Source of the DNA: Io17-Chloro-G2 sp965226915
GTDB taxonomy: Bacteria > Chloroflexota > Dehalococcoidia > Lucifugimonadales > UBA3495
Length of the DNA: 64,000 nt
Assembly (NCBI GenBank): GCA_965226915.1
Contig: CBDDEJ010000010.1
Span: forward strand, 496,001-560,000
Direction: 5' to 3'
Below are positions 59,931-64,000 of this stretch, piece after piece. Every line of letters begins with the position of its first letter. Positions within the stretch are counted from its first letter, which is position 1. The position numbers and the translations under genes are program-made. A model generated the notes under the pieces. It was not told where the DNA came from. It searched no databases and saw nothing but the letters and a program-made list of their open reading frames with translations.

Positions 59931-60247
59931 CGGCCTCTCTCGCCTAACAGAATATGGTTTGGCCTCGTATTAAACCTGATTCGATACTTCCGTACAAGCC
60001 GACAAGCCGTGCTGGCGCTTAAGGTCTAACGCCACCGCCGGTGAGATTAGGATGGCTCTAAGCCGTTGAGTAGTTACTGCGGCCGGTCCTGGGTTTGGAA
60101 CGCCAAATTGGCGCCGAATATTCACTCGATTTTCCCCAATATGTCACCGGAGCTTGCGACAATCCATGCTGGAATCACCCTTTCGGGTGATGGCGGAGGC
60201 AACCAGCCTCGAAACTATCCTCAGGCTAAGCGCTTAAAGAGGTGGCG
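59931..60247. other. Intergenic, nothing recognised
   Basis: A short hairpin (ATCACCC TTTC GGGTGAT, near 60174-60191) without a T-tract is the only structure seen. It ends with AGAGGTGG, the ribosome binding site of the receiver-domain gene. Confidence 0.4.
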
Positions 60248-61045
60248 ATGAAAACCGTTCTGATGATTGACCGGGAAGAACAAGGCCGGAGCTTGGTCTC
60301 CGCCTTAAAAGATGCGGGTCTCAGGGTGATTGTTGAAGCGGACAGCGTCGCCGGACTGACCAGGGCAGTGGCGGAACTCCCCGGCGCCATAATCCTGGAT
60401 GAAGATATGCCCGCTCTGGGCAACGCCGACCTGCTCCCAGCGCTACGGCGGTCCACCGGCTCCCTCATCATCGTGAAGGGTTCCGGCGAGGGGATTGCGG
60501 AGACCCAGGCGCTACAGAATGGAGCCGATTTCTATCTACACCGGGACGCCGGCGCCCAAGAATTCCTGGGGTTTTTTTATCGCGTAGGCGGGTTGGTTCG
60601 CGCTGGCTCCCGCTTCCTCGATGGGTATAACCTACCGATTCGTCGAAACTCAAAACTCCAGCATCTCCTTCATCTTGGGCCAATAGAAGGTCTGCCAGCC
60701 CTGAACTATCTGGTCGTAACTATCCTCCGGAACCCCGGTTTGGACGAAGGTCAGCCGCGTCCCGCCGTCTACAGCTTCCAATCTAAACGTCGCGGTCGAA
60801 TAATGGCCCGGGACCCAACCGTCATCGGACCCGCGCCAGGTTTGGACGATCTTGGCGTCGGGAACCAATTCGAGTATGACGCCGCTGAGAGCCCCGTCGT
60901 ATGCGGTGAAAGAGCCTCCCACCTCGCGGCTGATGACGGCCTCGGCGCCGGTGAACCGCGAGTGCTTATCCGAATCCATCAGAGCTTCGTACACATCATG
61001 GGGACTTACGTTAAAAGTTACGGTCTGTTCAACCGTCTTCGTTAA
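60248..61045 (+). pseudogene. Response-regulator receiver domain without output domain
   Basis: From ATG 60248 (AGAGGTGG upstream) the first 120 residues form a CheY-like receiver: VLMIDREEQGRSLVSALKDA, with acidic residues near the start, and GAIILDEDMPALGNADLLPA with the phospho-acceptor Asp. The Thr/Lys positions are atypical (LIIVKGSGEG). The domain ends near 60620. The frame then runs antisense through the SRPBCC gene to 61045 with no recognisable output domain. The native 3' part was probably lost when that gene became adjacent. Confidence 0.6.
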
Positions 61046-61051
61046 AACCAT
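60650..61051 (-). CDS. SRPBCC/AHSA1-like protein
   Basis: A 133-residue START-like protein: TVEQTVTFNVSPHDVYEALM then VGGSFTAYDGALSGVILELV, KIVQTWRGSD, and DGGTRLTFVQTGVPEDSYDQ. It ends IVQGWQTFYWPKMKEMLEF, the AHSA1 (activator of Hsp90 ATPase homologue 1-like) pattern. These small helix-grip proteins bind hydrophobic ligands or act as co-chaperones. ATG at 61051 is favoured; TTG at 61063 gives four more residues. The ribosome binding site is weak. It is convergent with the receiver-domain gene. Confidence 0.85.
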   Translation of the reverse strand: MVLTKTVEQTVTFNVSPHDVYEALMDSDKHSRFTGAEAVISREVGGSFTAYDGALSGVILELVPDAKIVQTWRGSDDGWVPGHYSTATFRLEAVDGGTRLTFVQTGVPEDSYDQIVQGWQTFYWPKMKEMLEF

Positions 61052-61218
61052 GATTACATCCAACCATTTTCTTGATTTTAAAATTTGATGAACTATAGAC
61101 CGCTATCTTGAGTGAGTCAACCGCCGGCGCTGCCGCGAGTTGATGGCTCCACCATTGCTAAACCAACTACTCTGCCTAGCGTGGTACACTCGGCAACAAA
61201 GTCTTGAGGAGGCCACAT

Positions 61219-62038
61219 ATGCCTGGGTTCAGGGGAGTTTATCCCGCAATCATCACACCAATGACCGCCGCGGGCGACTTGAACGAGGCGGCCTTCCGCG
61301 AGGTCATGGAATTCAACATTCGGGCAGGGGTGCACGGACCAATCGGCGGGCAGAATCGAAAACATCATGCACGTCGGCGCGGCTACGACGAGGCGGGCAA
61401 TCAAATTGGCGGAAAATGCCGCCAAGGCCGGAGTTGAATCAATCTGCTGCGTGCCTCCGTTCTTCTACCATCAAAGCGACGAGGCCATCGTGGAGCATTA
61501 CCGGGCCGTGGGCGCCGCCGCGAATCTGCCGCTGTTCGTCTACAATCTCCCCCAGTCCACCGGTGTGGAGATCACCCCAGAGTTGATGCAAAAGATACAG
61601 GACGGAGTGCCTCAGCTAAAGGGGCTGAAGCATTCGGCGCTGACATTCGCCAACGTTCGGGCATTCAACAAGATGGGACTCAGCTGCCTAATCGGGAACG
61701 GTTTTCTCATGCTCCCCGCGCTGACCACGACGGGATGCGTCGACGGTCCGCCCAACGTGGCGCCCGAACTGTGGGTCGAAATTTGGAACGCCTATAATGC
61801 CGGAGATCTGCCTAGGGCTGAGGCTGCGCAGGACAAAGCCAGCGAAGTCACCTCCCTCGTCCGGCGGTTCGGACTCCACGCCGCCACCAAAGCAATCTTG
61901 AGCGAACGGTTGGGAATCGACTGTGGCGCTCCACGCCCACCCGGACAACCACTGACGCTGGACCAACACGCCAAATTATTGGACATTATGAACGATTTGG
62001 GGCTGACCCGGACGCCCGTGGCCCAATCTGCTGACTAA
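61219..62038 (+). pseudogene. DapA/N-acetylneuraminate lyase-family aldolase, internally deleted
   Basis: It starts at ATG 61219 (GAGGAGG upstream) with FRGVYPAIITPMTAAGDLNE and AAFREVMEFNIRAGVHG. About 30 residues that should hold the GTTGE-type motif are missing near 61338, and the frame changes. From there NIMHVGAATTRRAIKLAENA, the Tyr of VYNLPQSTG and the Schiff-base Lys of LKGLKHSA are intact to the C terminus. The family makes or cleaves 2-oxo acids. Both halves are clean, so the deletion is likely recent. Confidence 0.85.
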
Positions 62039-62090
62039 AAGCATTCACGCCACCGAAATTGATTCTTGTAGCCCATTCCATTCGATCCAA

Positions 62091-62112
62091 CGCCCCGGCT
62101 TTCGCCGGGGCG
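62091..62112 (+). terminator. Terminator-like hairpin after the DapA-family gene
   Basis: CGCCCCGGC TTTC GCCGGGGCG, a perfect 9-bp stem with a 4-nt loop, 53 bp after the gene's stop. The following bases (TATGAAATT) are not a clear T-tract, so termination would be weak or factor-assisted. Confidence 0.5.
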
Positions 62113-62311
62113 TATGAAATTAGGGACGGCGCCCCCCAAAGACCCTCCCCAGCACCACAAATCCCAGAAACGCCGAATTTTTACATCGTTCCCCTTTCAT
62201 TAACGGCAGACGATTCCCGTAAACGCAGACGATTCCCGTTTTGCAAGGCTATACTGGAGATAGACACTTCCGAACTCTCAGGGAAGGGATTTCGCGGCGC
62301 AGTAATTAAAT

Positions 62312-62599
62312 ATGGCAAAACACAAAAGCGGCGGGAAGATTACCGCCAACCATTCAAGTTTGATTGATGCCGCTTTTCCCATAGTGGAGGCAGCGGAAAA
62401 GCTGTCTGACGTCAGCAAGATATCGCTGGGATTCATCAAGGCAACCGGCAAGAGCCGTGGATTGATCAGGATGAAATTCTCGCCGATCGGAGGCGGCTGG
62501 AAAATCACCGTAAGGGGCAGCTCCACCGTTCAGGAAATCTTCATCTATACCTCAGAGGCAGATAAAACCAAAACCTTGCTGCAATCCCGATTCGGCTAA
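62312..62599 (+). CDS. Conserved-looking hypothetical protein (95 residues)
   Basis: The product starts MAKHKSGGKITANHSSLIDA, then AEKLSDVSKISLGFIKATGK and SRGLIRMKFSPIGGGWKITV, ending with RGSSTVQEIFIYTSEADKTK. The ISLG and VRGSSTVQEIFIYT segments remind me of DUF2103-type small proteins, but I cannot confirm it. It is basic with alternating strands. No strong ribosome binding site precedes the ATG. It is flanked by a terminator-like hairpin upstream and a LuxR remnant downstream. Confidence 0.55.
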   Translation: MAKHKSGGKITANHSSLIDAAFPIVEAAEKLSDVSKISLGFIKATGKSRGLIRMKFSPIGGGWKITVRGSSTVQEIFIYTSEADKTKTLLQSRFG

Positions 62600-62723
62600 A
62601 TACCGAAAATCATGAGCCATTCACCTGATGTAAGCCGCTCCAATTCAAGGTGACCTTGGCCGCTTCCATACCAAATTCTGAAAATGACGGCATGCGCCAA
62701 ATTTTAGCTGTGACGGCCACCGG

Positions 62724-62975
62724 ATGATAAAGGTGGGTGTGGCTGCGGCTGCCACCCGGGCTATGGAAGTTCCTTCAGTAATGGCTCAGGGATATAACAA
62801 CCAAGCCATCGCGGACCAATTGACCATTGCCCTCAGGACTGTGGAAAACTACATCCATCAAATCTACTGCACACTATCGATCGATGATGACCAGGATGTA
62901 TCTCCCCGGGTGCAAGCGGCGCCCGAATATTTTGATTTCAGGCTGTGGGGGCCCGCCGAGAAAAATTGGAATTGA
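62724..62975 (+). pseudogene. LuxR-type response regulator C-terminal remnant
   Basis: The frame reads MEVPSVMAQGYNNQAIADQL then TIALRTVENYIHQIYCTLSI then DDDQDVSPRVQAA, the helix-turn-helix of LuxR/NarL regulators. The receiver is absent and the N-terminal ATG context is not family-like. It could be part of the same lost two-component gene as the receiver at 60248, though NarL proteins are common. Confidence 0.7.
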
Positions 62976-63027
62976 CGCCCGGCTTCTGATGGCTGACCCT
63001 CGCTGATTCGCTTGTAATCTCGAGAGG

Positions 63028-63801
63028 TCACAGCTTGCAAGTGACCATATAAAGCCAGGTCGAACTCAGGCCGAATGGGTCCAGATCCAAAGTCCCAAAG
63101 GCGGCATGGTTTCCGAATCCCGCCTGCTCCAGCAGGCCACTGAGTTCATGATATGTGTACAGCCGCAGAGAAAGCGACTTCTTCTCGATTCGGCCGTCTT
63201 GCAAGAAGGTCCACTCGGATTCGATCCGGCTATTCGCATGATCGAACCGGCGCTCTTCCAATGAATACAGGTCGCCAGTCCTCCACCAAATCCTCGGCTC
63301 GGCCTCTATCTCCGGCAGCCGGGTTTCCACTAAAGGCGTATCTAAAATAAACCTGGCGCCCGGCTTAAGCGCATGAGACACCGCCGCAAGAAAATCGGCA
63401 TTCCCCTGCTCATCGAAATACCCAAAGCTGCTCCAGAAACAAACGGCGCCGTCAAACTCCCCCTGCCACGGGAGGTCTCTCATGTCTCGATGCACCCAGT
63501 CTATAGCCAGGCTCTGTGCAGCGGATTTGGCCTTGGCCGCTTCCAGAAGCGGTTCACTGAGGTCCACGCCGGCCACCCGATAACCGCGAGACGCCATCTC
63601 CAAGGAAATACGCCCTCCGCCACAAGGCGCGTCCAGTATCTTCGTACCCAAGGGCAGACCCAGGGCCTGCTGAACGAAGTCCGCTTCCGCTTGAGTTGTC
63701 TCTTCATCCCTCGAATGCTCGACGAAGTCCAGCACCGAGCCGGAAAAGAATGTTTCCCACCACGGGGAACCGTGTCCATCTGCGGCTTTATCTGAAGCCA
63801 C
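63028..63801 (-). CDS. Class I SAM-dependent methyltransferase
   Basis: A 257-residue Rossmann methyltransferase. Motif I is ILDAPCGGGRISLEMASRGY, followed by VAGVDLSEPLLEAAKAKSAA (acidic residue for SAM ribose), WVHRDMRDLPWQGEFDGAVC and FWSSFGYFDEQGN. The C-terminal strand pair ends LYMVTCKL. The N terminus WWETFFSGSVLDFVEHSRDE is typical of small-molecule methylases. ATG at 63801 has a weak site. The substrate is unknown. It stands alone on the minus strand. Confidence 0.9.
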   Translation of the reverse strand: MASDKAADGHGSPWWETFFSGSVLDFVEHSRDEETTQAEADFVQQALGLPLGTKILDAPCGGGRISLEMASRGYRVAGVDLSEPLLEAAKAKSAAQSLAIDWVHRDMRDLPWQGEFDGAVCFWSSFGYFDEQGNADFLAAVSHALKPGARFILDTPLVETRLPEIEAEPRIWWRTGDLYSLEERRFDHANSRIESEWTFLQDGRIEKKSLSLRLYTYHELSGLLEQAGFGNHAAFGTLDLDPFGLSSTWLYMVTCKL

Positions 63802-63890
63802 GGTTATTCACGCTCCGAACGGCGTTCAAAATTGAGGGAGTTAGCAGCCAACATCAGCCGGGCCGCATGGCGGCGATGTCCGGCATCACT

Positions 63891-63926
63891 CTGTTGGTAT
63901 CGATTTATCTGTTGGTATCGATTTAT
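63891..63926 (+). repeat. 18-bp direct tandem repeat
   Basis: CTGTTGGTATCGATTTAT occurs twice head to tail (63891-63908 and 63909-63926). It is outside any recognised gene. The final stretch to 64000 shows no feature I can support. Confidence 0.8.
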
Positions 63927-64000
63927 CGCCACACTGTGATTTTACACCGGATTCCGGCTGTGCTCGGCCAAGGGTTAGACAAGGCGTCTTGAAGCGTCGT

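Noticed and set aside
62039..62311. A plus-strand ORF at 62059-62367
   Set aside because: It crosses the terminator-like hairpin, has no ribosome binding site and overlaps the better-supported gene at 62312.
1..64000. tRNA, rRNA, riboswitch or replication-origin signals
   Set aside because: I scanned by eye for cloverleaf ends, rRNA core motifs and DnaA-box clusters and saw none I could defend; a covariance-model scan would be needed to exclude them.

Overview
This GC-rich window looks like part of a bacterial chromosome from an uncultured Chloroflexota-type heterotroph, perhaps the SAR202/Dehalococcoidia lineage, where flavin-monooxygenase paralogues and IS-rich symbiont genomes are common. 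That placement is inferred from gene content only: luciferase-like flavin monooxygenases, SDR, GMC, TPP-dependent and DUF35/thiolase-like genes, OFA-like MFS transporters and an LRR lipoprotein. No rRNA, tRNA or phylogenetic marker was seen.

Layout. 0.3-4.1 kb: a minus-strand catabolic operon (SDR, LLM monooxygenase, cupin, MFS). 4.3-7.6 kb: a three-level nest of insertion sequences (ISAs1 inside IS1380 inside an IS3 remnant). 8.2-22.1 kb: catabolic genes (alpha/beta hydrolase, GMC oxidoreductase, broken glucose dehydrogenase, Vgb-like lipoprotein, TPP enzyme, dienelactone hydrolase) peppered with IS701 copies and two MITE families. 22-31 kb: small Cys-rich ORFs, serine recombinases, secreted proteins and a 17-repeat LRR lipoprotein. 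31-35.6 kb: a graveyard of IS701, IS21, IS3, IS630 and IS1182 pieces. 35.7-50.6 kb: a decayed defence-type island. It holds an AAA ATPase/DUF4276 pair, a methyltransferase tail, a Fic protein, an exonuclease-RecQ-UvrD fusion coupled to an HNH protein, an HsdM stub, a three-repeat orphan type I-E CRISPR relic and an unrecognised three-gene operon ending in a HEPN-like protein. 52.4-64 kb: a second catabolic segment (DUF35, thiolase-like, NHL, MFS, gamma-glutamyltransferase, LLM, HAD phosphatase), then a truncated response regulator, an SRPBCC protein, a broken DapA-family gene, a LuxR remnant and a methyltransferase.

The strongest pattern is CTAG chaining. IS701 (1452 bp, four nearly identical copies), MITE1 (145 bp, with IS701-like ends, two copies) and MITE2 (171 bp, five copies) all lie between CTAG tetranucleotides. 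At four loci two elements abut and share one CTAG. These insertions break a glucose dehydrogenase, an LLM monooxygenase and an NHL protein. All four IS701 copies carry the same G6A5 run, where the conserved transposase C-terminus moves to another frame. Coordinates and sizes were counted by eye from the sequence; family names come from motif recognition, not database searches.
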